Of a DNA stretch of 64,000 nucleotides, positions 1-11,346 are shown one piece after another. The stretch is from Aphelocoma coerulescens (Eukaryota > Chordata > Aves > Passeriformes > Corvidae), in the NCBI RefSeq assembly GCF_041296385.1, contig NW_027183804.1, positions 2,480,001-2,544,000 of the forward strand. The letters are read 5' to 3'. The translations under genes and the position numbers were made by a program. Numbering within the stretch: the first letter of the stretch is position 1; every line of letters starts with the position of its first letter. The notes beneath the pieces were generated by a model. The model ran no database searches, had not been told where the DNA came from, and saw only the letters and a program-made list of their open reading frames with translations.

Positions 1-47
1 GTCAGGAAGATGAACTCCAACATGGAACCCCCGACCCCCAGCAGCAT
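1..47 (-). pseudogene. MHC class II beta-like transmembrane exon, partial (unit 1)
   Basis: On the minus strand an acceptor-like CCAAG is followed by MLLGVGGSMLEFIFL, then the window ends. It matches the start of the class II beta transmembrane exon (family pattern KMLTGxGGFVLGxxFLALG) and the complete 60-nt copies at 9301-9360, 30255-30314 and 51261-51320. No beta-1 or beta-2 extracellular exon lies near it. The exon runs off the window, so its donor cannot be judged. Confidence 0.6.
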
Positions 48-1005
48 CTTGGGGTGTGGGGTCTATTGGCAGCTTTGGGGTCTGGGGGAGAGGCCCTAAA
101 ACCCCCTCCCAGCCCCACAGCCACTCCCGGACACCTCAAACCACCCCACAGCTCCACAGCCAGGACTCCCCCAACCACTCCCTGCATCATAAATGACCCC
201 AAGAACCACAAAATTCTCTCCAAGACACACGGCCCAGCCAGGATCACCAAAACTCTCTCAGAGACCACCCCAAAAGGCCCCTCCAAGCACTACAAACGCC
301 CTCAAGAGACACAAAAGCCCCTCCCAGTCCCCCAAGGAGCCCCCAGACCCCCTCCCACCCCCCATGGCATCGACCAGGACAGGCTGGGGGACAGGAACAT
401 CCACAGCCCTGAGCAGCTCAGGAACTTCAGCAGCGATTTGGGCACTTTGGAGGTCACACCCCAAAGGGGGAGACCCAGGGCAGGGACTGGGACAGACAAC
501 CAGAATTCCTGTAGAATAGGTGGGCTCAGGTGGACACGTTCTGCCAGCACAACTGTGAGATTGTGGCCCCAATCAGCCTGGCTTCGTGGCTTCACAACAC
601 TCAGATCCTCCCAAATATTCCCCTGAACCCCAAATTCACCCCCAAATTCGGGTAAAATGGTGCCGCTTTAGATCTCTTTGTTTAATTTCTTTATTTCTAC
701 CCCAATTTTGGTTGTTTCAGTGGGATTAACACAGAAATTACTTAGGTTGCAGAAGATCTCCAAGATCATCCAGGGTTGCTTGATACCACCAGAGAAAACA
801 ATTGGACAGAGTAGATGAAAATTTTAGAGTGTAAAGGTAAAAAATCAGCTCTTCCCAATGAATTTCCAATGTTGATCTGAGTCCCAATGGATGTTCCTGC
901 CCCTGCGTTCATCCAGGTGCCTACAGGGATCCAGGAGAACGTGGAGAGCACCAGCCAGGGGTCTTCCCAACACAGATCACAGGGAATGTGGGTCACCACG
1001 GCTCT
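48..1005. other. Non-coding stretch between TM-like exon and ZNF
   Basis: No gene supported. The stretch is repeated between the ZNF and the TM exon in all four units (near 9361-10360, 30315-31270 and, inverted, 49420-51260). That makes it shared intron or 3' flank of the duplicated unit. Several short open frames run through it but none is conserved in frame. Confidence 0.6.
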
Positions 1006-1012
1006 GCCAAAC

Positions 1013-1090
1013 GTGGCTCCCCTGATGGGAGATGGAGCTGGAGCAGAGGACAAAGCTCTTCCTGCAGTCGGGGCACTCGCAGGGCTTCCC
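1013..1090 (-). pseudogene. Extra zinc finger left behind the ZNF stop codon (unit 1)
   Basis: Directly after the TAA of the ZNF, the same minus-strand frame continues GKPCECPDCRKSFVLCSSS and then an H-x3-H pair, so both cysteines and both histidines of a C2H2 finger remain. The linker has decayed and the TAA cuts it off. The same remnant follows the other three ZNF copies (for example 10361-10438 and 49332-49415), so the stop predates the duplications. Confidence 0.7.
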
Positions 1091-2166
1091 TTAGTGGTGC
1101 CTCCGTTGGTGTCTGGTCAAGTGAGAGCTCCTGGAGAAGCTCTTCCCACACTGGGGACACTCGTAGGGCCTCTCCCTGGTGTGGATGAGTCGGTGGGTGA
1201 TGAGGGTGGAGTTGTACCTGAAGCCCTTCCTGCAGTCAGGGCAGCGGAAGGGCCTCTCATCCGTGTGAATCCGCTCGTGCAGGAGGAGACTGGAGCTGCT
1301 CTGAAACCTCTTCCCACACTCAGGACACTCGTAGGGCCTCTCCCCAGTGTGGGTGCGCTGGTGGCGGATCAGGTGGGAGCTGTGGCTGAAGCTCTTCCCA
1401 CATTCCCCACACTCGTAGGGCCTCTCCCCAGTGTGACTCCTTTGATGGACAATCAGGTTGGAGCTCTGTCTGAAGCTCTTCTGACATTCCCCACACTCAT
1501 AAGGCCTCTCCCCAGTGTGGATCCTCTGGTGCTCCATCAGGCTGCAGATCCGGCTGAAGCTCTTCCCACATTCCCCACACTCATAGGGCCTCTCCCCAGT
1601 GTGGATCCTCTGGTGGTTGATCAGGTGGGAACTCCACCTGAAGCTCTTCCCACATTCCCCACACTTGTGGGGCTTCTCCCCATCGTGAAGCTGCTCATGA
1701 ACCACCAGCTCTGACCTCTGGCTGGATCTCCGGCCGCCTTCCCGGCACAGGGTGGGTCTTTCCTCCTCAGAGCACCCTGGGCTGCATTTGCAGCCCCTCC
1801 TCCTGTGGGATCTCCGGGGCTTTTCCTCCCCGTTGGATTCCTGCGCCATGGAGCCGCTCAAAACGGCCTCTTCCACCAGGTTCTGCCGCGGGGATTTGTC
1901 CTCCCTGGGCTCCGTCCTCAGCTCCTTGTCTGGGGAGGAAGGACAAGGAGAGGATGGGATTTGCCTCCGTGCCACAGGGAAGGGGAAGGAGATCCCCCCA
2001 GTCCGTCCCCGGCAGGACGGCGTCGGCAGCGGGGTTGTCCTGCAGCCGGGGGCGATGCTGGGCTGGGAGATGGAGCAGGAGAGTGGGGGAAAGGGGCACT
2101 GACTTCCTCCTCACCTGCCTGGGGGTCCTGGGGCATCTTCCTCTTCCTCACAGCCTCCTCCTCCAT
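1091..2166 (-). CDS. C2H2 zinc-finger protein, 7 fingers (unit 1)
   Basis: Two coding exons: 2115-2166 (ATG at 2166-2164, donor GTGAGG) and 1091-1929 (acceptor CCCCAG, stop TAA at 1093-1091). Spliced they give 296 residues. The join falls inside a codon and gives [11 protein letters not shown], as in other members of this passerine family. The N-terminal 85 or so residues are charged and carry a basic patch ([10 protein letters not shown]); no KRAB or SCAN box is visible. Seven tandem C2H2 fingers follow, with mostly canonical TGERPYEC linkers; one linker is TDERPFRC and one [12 protein letters not shown]-binding nuclear regulator is expected from the family. An upstream in-frame stretch (GATTTCCC after CCAAACCAG) suggests the first exon extends into 5' UTR. 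Flanked by MHC-like exons on the same strand. Confidence 0.85.
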
Positions 2167-3618
2167 CTGGCCATGGGTTGGGAATGGGAAATCCTGGTTT
2201 GGGGAGAAACAAGGGATGAGTGTGTTGGGTTGGGGCTTCCTCCTGCCCAAGTCCACCTCTAGAAGTCACCGGGTACCTGGTGTCCATAAAACCAACAAAA
2301 AACCAAGAGTGACTCCAAAAAAAGCCTCCAGGAGTTCCCCCTTTCCAGTCTCCTCACTTTGGGGTTCTGGGGGTCCCCCTTGTCAGGGCTGCTGGGGGTC
2401 CCATGGGTCCTGGGGATCCCCCTCTCCGGGGTCCTGCTTAGGGATGCTGGGGGGTTTTGGGGGTCTCACAGGTCCCTTTTTTCCCAATTCTGCTTTGGCT
2501 CCCAGAGGTCCCAGGGTCTCCCTCTTCAGCCTCCCTCCACTCCAGGAACTTGGGGCTCCCCCCTCTCCTCACTGCCCCTTTTAGGGCTGAGGGGTCCCAA
2601 CCCCACCTCATCTCCAGGCCCCCCACCTTTCCAGGATCTTGGGGGTCCCCCAGCTCTGGTATCGTCCCTCTCTGCTCTCCCCACTCCAGGGGTCCCGTGT
2701 TCCAGCCCCCAGCTCTCCTGGGGATCCCCAAAGCCAATGTCCAACCCCACCAGGACCGGGCAATCCTCACATGGACCCCCCAAGACCCCCAAGGGGCAAT
2801 TATGGCTCAGCTTTGGAGTCCTGCAAGATCCACATATCCCCTCTGGCCCAAAAATCCCTCCCACGGACATGCAAGGACATCTGGGGCTCAATTCCAGAAT
2901 CTGCAAGCTCCAAACACCCCTCCAAAAAAACCCCTCCTGCTGACCCCCCGATAGATTTGGGGTGAGCTCCCCCTCCCCGCTCACCTGCAGGATGGGGGGG
3001 AAGATGCTACCGGGGCTGGGGGTGCTGCGGACACAGTGGGCGGGTGGTGGAACCTCGTGGTTCTCCAGCTCCTCCTCCTCCTCTCTCCCTCCTCTTCCTC
3101 CCGCTCCTCCTCCACTCCCACCCTGCCCCCCCTTTCCCACCCCCTCTGCCCCACGGCTGCCGCAGCACCGGCTGCTGTGTGGGGGGAGCCCCCGATCAGC
3201 CCCAGGGATGGACAGGGGGGTTGGGGACCCCCCCAGTGCGGATCCCTCCCTTCCCCAGAGCCCCAGGGAATCGCTCCAGGGCTCAGGTGCTGGGGGACAG
3301 GGCTGCACCCCCATGGAACCGCTCTTCTGCTGTCCCAACCCCACCTTTCCCTCCCCTCTCCTCCCCTTTCTCAGCGTTCCCCCAATCCACAGCCCCATTC
3401 CAGCTCAATTTGGGTGTCCCATCCCCACCCCGCTTTGCTTGGGGGTCCCAGCCCCCTCTTCCCCCCCCCCCCCCCCCTTCTGCACCTTCCCCATCCCCAA
3501 TCCCCACCTCCCCTTCCCCGGCCTTGGTTTTGGGGGTTCCAGCCCCCTCCTGCTCACTTTGGGGGTTCCATTCCCCATTTCGCTCAATTTGGGGTCCCAG
3601 ACCCGCCCCCCTTCTCAC
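2167..3618 (-). other. ZNF 5' intron region with a 40-nt candidate exon at 2985-3024
   Basis: No long coding gene. On the minus strand a 40-nt segment (2985-3024) has a CCGCAG acceptor and a GTGAGC donor. Nearly identical segments lie at 32989-33027 and 47563-47602, always between the MHC-like signal exon and the ZNF start exon. A short non-coding or leader exon is the simplest reading. The rest is GC-rich, C-rich on the plus strand, with a long C-run near 3463-3477. Confidence 0.45.
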
Positions 3619-3696
3619 CGCTCACCCCGCGCCCGGGGGGGCTCCCAGCACCACCAGTGCCACCAGTGCGGCCCCAGCTGCCCCCACACGCCCCAT
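3619..3696 (-). pseudogene. MHC class II beta-like signal-peptide exon (unit 1)
   Basis: The minus strand encodes MGRVGAAGAALVALVVLG followed by APPGAG, the typical leader of passerine class II beta chains: a hydrophobic core and a small-residue cleavage region. In the other copies the exon ends at GCG before GTGAGAAGG. Here one base makes GGG TGA GCG, so the standard exon end carries a stop unless a donor 6 nt earlier (GGGGTGAGC) is used. The next exon in this strand is the ZNF leader exon, not the beta-1 domain. I infer a broken class II beta gene whose 5' end, and possibly promoter, is retained. Confidence 0.65.
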
Positions 3697-5160
3697 GCCC
3701 AGCGCCGGGCGCTGCCGACAGCCCCAAAGCAGCCGCGCTGTGCCCTGGGGGGTCCCCAGAGCGGCCCCGCCCCGCACGGCACTGGGAGCACCAGTCCGGA
3801 CCAGTGCGGAGCGCGGGCGGGCGGCATCAGCCGTGCCCGGGCAGGGCCGGGCCCCGCGGGGCTCCCGCCCGCACTCGGCCCCCGCCGGGACAGCGCGGGG
3901 GGGCCCGGCCTGGCCGCCCCCACCTCCCCCTCCCCAAATTCCGCTCCGGGGGGCGCTGGGGGCGGGGGGGGCTCAGCTGGGGCCAGAGGTGCCGGAGCCA
4001 CGTGTCCCCCGCTGCCAGCACCGCCCCCTCAGGATTAGGGGTGCCCCAAAACTCCCTCGGAGCTGGCGGATACCCCGCAGGCCCCTGAGGACTGGGGTCC
4101 CCCCGGCCTCATCATCCCCAACCTTCGCCTGCCTCATCCCAGGCCCCATCCCGCCCATCCCCCTCCGCCACACTTCATCCCACACCCCAATCCACATCCC
4201 ACCCTTCCCGGGCCCCATCCCGCCCCATCCCATGTCTCCCGGCAGCCGCCACCGGGACCCCCAAAACCCCGCGTGCCGGGGGCTCCCCAATATCCCCCAA
4301 GGGGCATTTGCGACTCACATTCGGAGCCCTGCAAGATCCAAACATCCGCCTCCCCTCCCCCGCCCCACCAAACCCCCGTTCCCCAGGAACCAACAAAGAT
4401 ATTTGGGGCTCGGTGCTGGAATCCTCCAAGCTCCAAAAATCCCCTCTCCCGAAACAACCCCAGGCACCGCCCAAGATATTTGGGGCGAGCTGCCCCTCCC
4501 CGGTCACCTGCGGGATGGGGGGAGCGGTGTTCCCGAGGCCGAGAGCTGCGGACACAGAGAGCGATGGATGCACATGGAGGCTCCTCTTCCTGCCCCCTCT
4601 GGCCCGCCTCTTCCTCCCGCCCCTCCCCCTTTATCCCTCCTCTTCCTCCCGCTCCTGCTCCTCCAGCCGTCCTCCGTCCAGCAGCTCCGCTGCCGACCCC
4701 AAACCTCGGGCTGGAGCAGGGGGTCTGGGACACAGCCCCGTGCTGGGGGGCAGAGCCGCTGCTGGGGCCATCGCTGTGTCCAGGGCATCCTTTGTGGCCC
4801 TCGTGCAGCTCCAGGCTCCCGAGGGCTCCCCGAGGCTTTCTGTGGCTGTCCCTGCTCCCCAAATCTGTCGCGTTTAATGCCCGAGCGCGGCAGCCCCGTG
4901 CCCTGTGGCAGCAGCCGGTGCCGGGACACAGCCCCGGGAGCTGCGCTAATGCCCGGCCGTGCCAGGAGGGACTGAGGGGAGGGGACTTCATAAGGATCCC
5001 CCTCTGCGCCCCTGGCTGCGCACGGAAAGGTTCCTTAGTGCATGGCAGCGATTTTCCGGGGTTTCTGGGCTCGGCGGGGCCGAGGCGGCGGCAGCGGGAG
5101 CCGCGGGGCCCGGCCCGTGGGGGCGGCCGGGCTGGAAAAGTGCGCGGGGCCCCAGCGCGG
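3697..5160 (-). other. GC-rich 5' region with a 38-nt candidate exon at 4508-4545
   Basis: CpG-rich sequence upstream (minus strand) of the signal exon. A 38-nt segment at 4508-4545 has a CCGCAG acceptor and GTGACC donor and is related to the 40-nt segment at 2985-3024. Copies lie at 34503-34540, 46056-46093 and (diverged) 14830-14869. Pyrimidine-rich stretches near 4600-4670 precede the acceptor on the minus strand as purine-rich GAGGAAGAGG. Likely promoter and leader exons; no protein gene supported. Confidence 0.4.
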
Positions 5161-5290
5161 TGCCCGAGGGCTGAGCGGAGCTGACGGGAACAAGCCCCGG
5201 AACCCCCCGGTGCCCGAGGGCTGAGCGGAGCTGACGGGAACAAGCCCCGGAACCCCCCGGTGCCCGAGGGCTGAGCGGAGCTGACGGGAA
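5161..5290. repeat. 50-bp tandem repeat, about 2.6 units
   Basis: The unit begins TGCCCGAGGGCTGAGCGGAG and recurs at 5161, 5211 and 5261. The homologous place in unit 3 (35156-35405) has five units. Unit 4 has lost the array and its flanks. The array is CpG-rich and lies in the presumed promoter region. Confidence 0.9.
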
Positions 5291-6030
5291 CACCCCGCTC
5301 GTCTCCGCCGCTCCAAGCCGCTTCCCCGGCTCCGGCTGCCGCCGCCGCCCGGCCCCGGCGCGGTCCCGCGGGGTCGCCGCTCTTGGCGCAGCTGGAGGGC
5401 TCGATCCGAGCCGCGCCCCGCCCGTCCCTCGCTGCGGCTCTTTCGGTCACACGGAGCGGCCGAGACCCCGCGCTGCTGCCCCGACGCTCCCTCGCTGCAG
5501 CTCTTTCAGTCGCTGCGCAGCCGCCACTCCCCGTGCACTTCTTCTAGAATTTATTATTCCATTCTCCTTCTTTTATTCCATTCGCACCTCCCATCCCACG
5601 CCCTCCGCTGCGGCTCTTTCACTGCCGGGCTCCTCGGGGTCTCTCAGTGCAGCTCCTTCAGTTCCACGGGCCGGCGGAGACGCCCCTCGGTGCGGCTCTT
5701 TGATCGGATTTTCTTCTTTCCTCGCGGTTTTCTCTCGTTCCCAGCTCGCCCGTCCCGCCGAGCGGCTCCTTCAGGGGCCCGGGGCGGCACCGAGCCCTCG
5801 GGGCGGCTCCAAAGGGCCCCGCCCGCCGCCGCTGCCCGAGGCCTCCCCGCTGCTGCCGGGGATCGGACACCGCAGGCGGCCCCGGCCCCTTCCTCTTCTT
5901 CCTCTTCTTCCACTTCTTCCTCTTCTTCCTCTTCTTCCTCTTCTTCCTCTTCTTCCTCTTCTTCCTCTTCTTCCTCTTCTTCCTCCTCGCTGCTGCTAGG
6001 GTTCAGCCCCCGCCGCCGCCTGGCTCCTTC
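5291..6030. other. GC-rich flank with (CTTCTTCCT)n array at about 5884-5990
   Basis: No gene supported. The CTTCTTCCT-type array gives poly-Ser, poly-Leu-Pro or poly-Glu shadow frames. It is shared with 35725-35805 and, inverted, 45206-45302, with different lengths, so it is an unstable microsatellite in the duplicated unit. Confidence 0.7.
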
Positions 6031-6478
6031 TGTCCATGATGACAATGCAGATCAAAGGAGACCATGGTGACACTGCGGAACCGCATGGAACCAAGGAGCC
6101 ATTGTGACACAGTGGGGCCTCATGGAATCAAGGAGACCATTGTGACCCAGGTGTTGCATGTGAAGGCAAGGAGCCATTGTGCCACTTTGGGCTTCTTCCC
6201 TTGAGCTCTGCAGCTGGCTGTCCCAGCCCAGCGCACCATGTGCCACCTGCTCTCCTCAGGGCTCTGCCTGCACACAGCCCCAGGAGAAGTTTTCCTGTTT
6301 GCAAGGAAAGAATGGAAAAGCCTGAGCAGGTTTCCTAAACAACAAACCCCGCTCAGGAGCCACATGCTCAGTACAGGCTGCCTGGAATGATGGCCCCTTT
6401 CTACAAGGGTCAGTGTGAGCAGGAATGATCTCTGGGAGTAGAATTCTCGGAGTCTTTCCACTGAATTCTCTGTGCCTG
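6031..6478. other. Repeat remnants and an inverted flank segment
   Basis: 6031-6190 holds a few degenerate units of the GGGCCTCATGGAACCAAGGA family. 6225-6445 is the reverse complement of 36040-36250, although the sequence just before it (to 6030) matches unit 3 in direct orientation. An inversion breakpoint therefore lies near 6030-6225. Confidence 0.6.
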
Positions 6479-7423
6479 TGTCTTGGGGTGACTTTAGGAT
6501 GTGTATCCCCTATGGCTGCTCTATGCCCAGAAGTGAACTTTGTGCATTTCTGTGCCTTTCAACTGAGCCTGAGAGGGGGGAGAGGAAAAAAAACCGGACA
6601 AACTTCTCAGAGCGTTTGTTCAAGGACACACATACACACTCCTCTGCATCCTGCTTGCAGCAAGGGTGGAGGAAGCAACCTTCTTGCTTTTGAGCCAGTT
6701 TTCAGCTCCTTTTCTCTGCAGGGAGATGGAGAGTTGAACTTTGTTCTCCTGGGACTTTGGGGGTTTTTTTCCCTTCTTCTCTTCTTGACTGTTTCAACAT
6801 CAGACCACACTGGGACAATTTTTGCCCGAGGTGGGGGCCCTGAATGTGGGCCCATGACTCAGCTCTAAGGAGGAGGAGAGAGACTACACCTCCAGAAGTG
6901 TTGGGGTTCCTCCCCCCTGCCATGAGGTCATGGGAGAGGGGACCCTGGGGTAGAGGCATGGCCTGGGCACGGGGTCTCCCTGCTCCCTGCTCACATGTGC
7001 CCTAATCCTGTTCAGCACTGGTTATTTTGTGTTGCCCTGTGCCAGGAGGGCCCTGCTTGTCCCGGGATTGCTCAGTTCTTTGGCAGTGCCCCGCCCATGT
7101 GGCTGGAGAAGAAAGAGCTCTGAAACTTCTCTCAAGAATCGCTCCCTATTTCTTTCCACGGGCCTCGCTGTCTAGGGATGTTTCAGGAGACCCCACTGAA
7201 ACACGAAAGGACTCTTCAGTATCCCAGGTTTCTCTCCACAGTGAGAGGTTTGAATATTTAGCATTGTTATCCTTTTCCTGTGTGTTTGTTAAATAAACAG
7301 TTTTTATCTCTTTCACTTTCTTCCGAGGAAAATTCTTTTTTCCCGAACCTGGTGGGGGAGGGCTGGGTGTAACCTGCCTTCTACCAGAGGATATTTTCCT
7401 CCAAATTTGTCCAGACCGGCACA
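6479..7423 (+). mobile_element. Solo LTR of an avian endogenous retrovirus, complete with TSD
   Basis: A 945-bp element beginning TGTCTTGGGG and ending CGGCACA, with the 5-bp target duplication GCCTG at 6474-6478 and 7424-7428. AATAAA at 7292-7297 gives plus orientation. No internal genes are present, so it is a solo LTR left by recombination. The open frames inside are not conserved proteins. Confidence 0.85.
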
Positions 7424-7559
7424 GCCTGTCCTTTCCCTGGGTCTCTGTTGCAGATGGAAGCTGCTGGTGCCATTCTCAGCTTGAAGCCCTCTTTTGATGC
7501 AAGCAGATGTTGCCAGCTGTGTTCAGCAGCTGTTGCTCAATGTTTCTGCAAAGCTTTTG

Positions 7560-8155
7560 TGTTCCTCATGGAACCAAGGAGCCTTTGTGACACTGCAGGG
7601 GCTGATGGCATCAAGGAGACAATTGTGACAGTACAGAACCTCCTAGAAACAAGGCTCCATTGTGACACCGTGGGGAATCATGGAATCAAGGAGCCCATTG
7701 TGACACGGCCAGGCCGCACGGAACCAATGGTCCATTGTTACACTGCGGATTCAAGAAGACCATGGTGACACCACGGAGCATCACGGAACCATACGTCCAT
7801 TGTGACACAGCGGGGCCTCATGGAAACCAGGGGACCATTGTGGCAAAGCAGGGCCTAATGGAAGCATGGAGAGCATTGGGACATTGTGGGGAATCATGGA
7901 AGCATGGAGAGCATTGTGACACTAAGGAAACTCCTGGAACCAAGATGACCACTGGCACATCATGGAACCTCATGGAAGCAAGCCTCCAGGATGACTTTGG
8001 AGGGCCTCATGGAGCACAGGATCCATTGTGACACAGCAGGACCTGGTGCAACCAAGGAGCCTTTGTGATACTCCAGATCCGCATGGAAGCCAGGGTGCAC
8101 TGAGACACAGCGGGGCCTTGTTGGAACCAAAGACACCTCTGCAAAAAGCAGGCTA
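7560..8155. repeat. Degenerate tandem repeat, about 38-bp unit
   Basis: About 15 imperfect units resembling GGGCCTCATGGAACCAAGGA plus (G)CCATTGTGACAC. Related clusters occur at 6031-6190, 37566-38067 and, inverted, 23590-24005 and 60240-60640. No coding role is visible. Confidence 0.8.
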
Positions 8156-8161
8156 GCTCAT

Positions 8162-8905
8162 TGTCTTGGTTTTAAAAGACAGGTGTCTGCTAAGGAAGGC
8201 AGAAGCCTCCCTTGAATTGGCAGATATAACCCCTTCCCCTCTGAGTTATTATAATTTTGAAATCAAGGGCCTTTAGGCAATGATGTGGGAAATAGGAATA
8301 ACAGCTCTTTACTATTATATATATAACCAGTCCAACAAACAACAACAACTCTGGCAGTAACAGCAAACACAAACTCAGTCCCAGCCTTCTCGGCTGTCGG
8401 GCCCTTTCCCCTCGGGTGCAGTTCCGCTCGCAGCCAGCAGGGGCGCTGGCGGCTCCCGGTGAGCAGGGCAGGTGCGATGGTTCCCCCGCGGCTGCAGGGG
8501 GCGCTCCGGAGCGAGCTCGGGCAGCACGCGGCACCGGTGCCCTGGGATCCCGGGAAGGGATGGAACAAAGGCTTCACAAACCCCTGGGCAGCCGATCCCG
8601 GTGTCCGGCCGGACCCTCGGGAACAGCAGGCTGGAACGGCAGGGATGAGCACAAATCCTGAGGGGCAGATGCGATGTATCCAAGCGGGGAACCCCCCCGG
8701 AGGCCCAGGCAGGCAGGGCGAGCACGGCTACAGCGAGCGAAGGCTCAAAGCAGCAGCGGGGCAGGGCAGCCACAGCCCAGCCTCCAGTGGGATAGGGAAG
8801 GTGGGCCGGGGGTCCTGGGATCTTTGTCCGCGGAAAGAAAAAACGGCCGAAAAGAACCAGCAGCTTCTCCCTCAGAGAATGCCGAGAGCAACTGACCCCA
8901 CAGCC
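8162..8905 (-). mobile_element. LTR-like element truncated at the unit 2 junction
   Basis: Reverse complement of most of 49930-50646, including the shared TATATATA box and the CAAGGGCCTTT segment. It starts TGTCTTGG at 8162 and stops where MHC/ZNF unit sequence begins near 8905. The missing end suggests unit 2 was joined here by a breakpoint inside the LTR. Confidence 0.65.
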
Positions 8906-9300
8906 AGGTCCATGTCCGTGCTCCCAGCGCTGCTCCCAGCCCTGATCCATGGGGATGGGAATGTCCCGCTCCCTTCCCGGGGCAGGCTCACACCTGAGCC
9001 AGGTGTGCAGGGCAGGACCTTGCCCTGAGCCCAAGCCCTGTCCCCCCTGCAGGATCTGCTTCCCATCGGCCTCTTCCTCCTGCGGCCCCAAGCCCAGCTC
9101 GGTGCTGAACGAAGGGCGCTGGGCCGGGGTCATCCCCCGGCGGGGGCTGCGCACCCCCTCTGCCCCCTCCCCAAATTCCCTCCCGGGGCAGCAGGGGCTG
9201 GCTCAGGAGCCCTGTGGGCAGGGAAAAGGGGGTGACACCGGGATGGGGGGGTCACACACGCTCTGGGGGGACACACACGGCCCCTCGGGACCCCCCTCAC
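8906..9300 (-). other. 3' tail of the MHC/ZNF unit (unit 2)
   Basis: Downstream (minus strand) of the TM-like exon. A possible cytoplasmic exon starts after CCCACAG with GGCTCCTGAGCC. A frame reading RRGMTPAQRPSFSTELGLG continues through 9154 and is kept in units 2, 3 and 4. It may be a readthrough of the 3' UTR rather than protein. Confidence 0.4.
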
Positions 9301-9360
9301 CTTCTCCCACAGTGCCAGGAAGATGAATCCCAATATGGAGCCCCTGACCCCCAGCAGCAT
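9301..9360 (-). pseudogene. MHC class II beta-like transmembrane exon (unit 2)
   Basis: A 60-nt minus-strand exon from CCCAAG-ATG to a GTGAGG donor encodes MLLGVRGSILGFIFLALWEK. Class II beta chains have the same small-residue, leucine-rich pattern here, but an arginine replaces a core glycine, which would weaken a membrane helix. There is no beta-2 domain exon upstream; the preceding coding exons are those of the ZNF. Confidence 0.6.
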
Positions 9361-10438
9361 CTTGGGGGATGGGGTCTGGTGGCAGCTTTGGGGGTCTTGG
9401 GGGAGGTCACACCTGCCCTAAAACCCCCACCCAGCCCCAGAGCCAATCTTGGACCTCTCAAAGCCCCCCAAATCTCCTTGCCAGGACTCCCCCAACCACA
9501 CCCTGCATCATAAATGATCCCAAAAACCACCAAAACCCCTTCCCATCTCCCCCAAAACCCTCCCAAATTCTCTCCAAGACACACAGCCCTGCCAGCACCC
9601 CAAAACTCGCTTGAAGACTGCACAAAAAACCCCCCAAACCCCCTCCCAGCACCTCAAATGGCCCCAAGAGGCTCAAAAGCCCAGCCCAGTCCCCTCAGAC
9701 CCCCTCCCAGCCTCCATGGCACTGACCAGGACAGGTTGGTGGACAGGAACATCCACAACCCAGAGCAGCTCAGGCACTTTAGCAGCGATTTGGGCACTTT
9801 GGGGGGAACACCCTGCATGGGCAGACCCAGGGAAGGGACTGGGACAGACAACCAGAATTCCTGGAGAACAGACGGGCTCAGGTGCACACGTTCTGCCCCC
9901 ACAACTGTGAGATTGTGGCCCCAATCTGCCTGGCTTCACAGCCCCACAACACTCAGATCCTCCCAAATATTCCCCTGAACCCCAAATTCACCCCCAAATT
10001 GCGGGAAAATGGTGCAGCTTTAGATGTCTTTAAATTTTTATTTTTACCCCAATTTTTGCTGTTTCAATGGGATTAACATAGAAATTACTTAGGCTGCAAA
10101 AGACCTCCAAGATCATCCGGGGTGGCTTGATACCACCAGAAGAAACAATTGGACAGAGTAGATGAAAATTTTTAGGGCATAAAGTTAAAAAATCAGCTCT
10201 TCCCAATGAATTTCCAATGTTGATCTGAGTCCTGATGGATGTTCCTGCCCCTGCGTTCACCCAGGTGCCTACGGGGATCCAGGAGAACGTGGAGAGCACC
10301 AGCCAGGGGTCTTCCCAACCTGGATCACAGGGAATGTGCGTCACCAGGGCTCTGCCAAACGTGGCTCCTCTGATGGGAGATGGATTTGGAGCAGAGGACA
10401 AAGCTCGTCCCGCAGTCGGGGCACTCGCAGGGCTTCCC

Positions 10439-11346
10439 TTAGTGGTGCCTCCATTGGTGTTGGGTCAAGTGAGAGCTCCTGGAGAAGCTCTTCCCACACT
10501 GGGGACACTCGTAGGGCCTCTCCCCGGTGTGGATGCGCCGGTGCCTGATGAGGTCAGAGTTTTGCTTGAATCCCTTCCTGCAGTCGGGGCAGCGGAAGGG
10601 CCTCTCATCCGTGTGAATCCGCTCGTGCAGGAGGAGATTGGAGCTGCTCTGAAACCTCTTCCCACACTCAGGACACTCGTAGGGCCTCTCCCCGGTGTGG
10701 ATGCGCCGGTGGCGGATCAGGTTGGAGGTCCAGCTGAAGCTCTTCCCACATTCCCCACATTCATAGGGCTTCTCCCCAGTGTGGATCCTCTGGTGGTCGA
10801 TCAGGTAGGAGCTCCACCTGAAGCTCTTCCCACATTCCCCACACATGTGGGGCTTCTCCCCATTGTGAAGCTGCTCATGAACCACCAGCTCTGACCTCTG
10901 GCTGGATCTCCGGCTGCCTTCCTGGCACAGGGTGGGTCTTTCCTCCTCAGAGCACCCTGGGCTGCGTTTGCAGCCCCTCATCCTAAGGGATCTCCGGGGC
11001 TTTTCCTCCCCGTTGGATTCCTGAGCTGTGGAGCCGGTCAAAATGGCCTCTTCCACCAGGTTCTGCCGTGGGGATTTGTCCTCCCTGGGCTCCGTCCTCA
11101 GCTCCTTGTCTGGGGAGGAAGGACAAGGAGAGGATGGGATTTGCCTCCGTGCCACAGGGAAGGGGAAGGAGATCCCCCCAGTCCGTCCCCGGCAGGACGG
11201 CGTCGGCAGCGGGGTTGTCCTGCAGCCGGGGGCGATGCTGGGCTGGGAGATGGAGCAGGAGAGAGGGGGAAAGGGGCACTGACTTCCTCCTCACCTGCCT
11301 GGTGCTCCCGGGGCATCTTCCTCTTCCTCACAGCCTCCTCCTCCAT
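10439..11346 (-). CDS. C2H2 zinc-finger protein, 5 fingers (unit 2)
   Basis: Exons 11295-11346 (ATG at 11346-11344) and 10439-11109, 240 residues when spliced, with the same splice phase as the other copies (QADKEL). The basic stretch after the acidic N-terminus reads [10 protein letters not shown]. Five C2H2 fingers follow; two linkers are TGEKPY or NGEKPH and one is TDERPF. Finger 1 has RWSSYLIDH where units 1 and 3 have RWSSHLINH, changing helix positions 3 and 6. A decayed extra finger follows the stop (10361-10438). All zinc ligands are present. Probably a nuclear DNA-binding protein; target unknown. Confidence 0.85.

Noticed and set aside
887..1714. Plus-strand frame of 275 aa with regular [14 protein letters not shown] repeats
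   Set aside because: It is the antisense of the zinc-finger exon; the 28-residue period is the finger repeat read backwards.
3463..3477. Frameshift in a coding gene at the C-run
   Set aside because: The run lies in non-coding 5' intron sequence; length variation there is a homopolymer effect.
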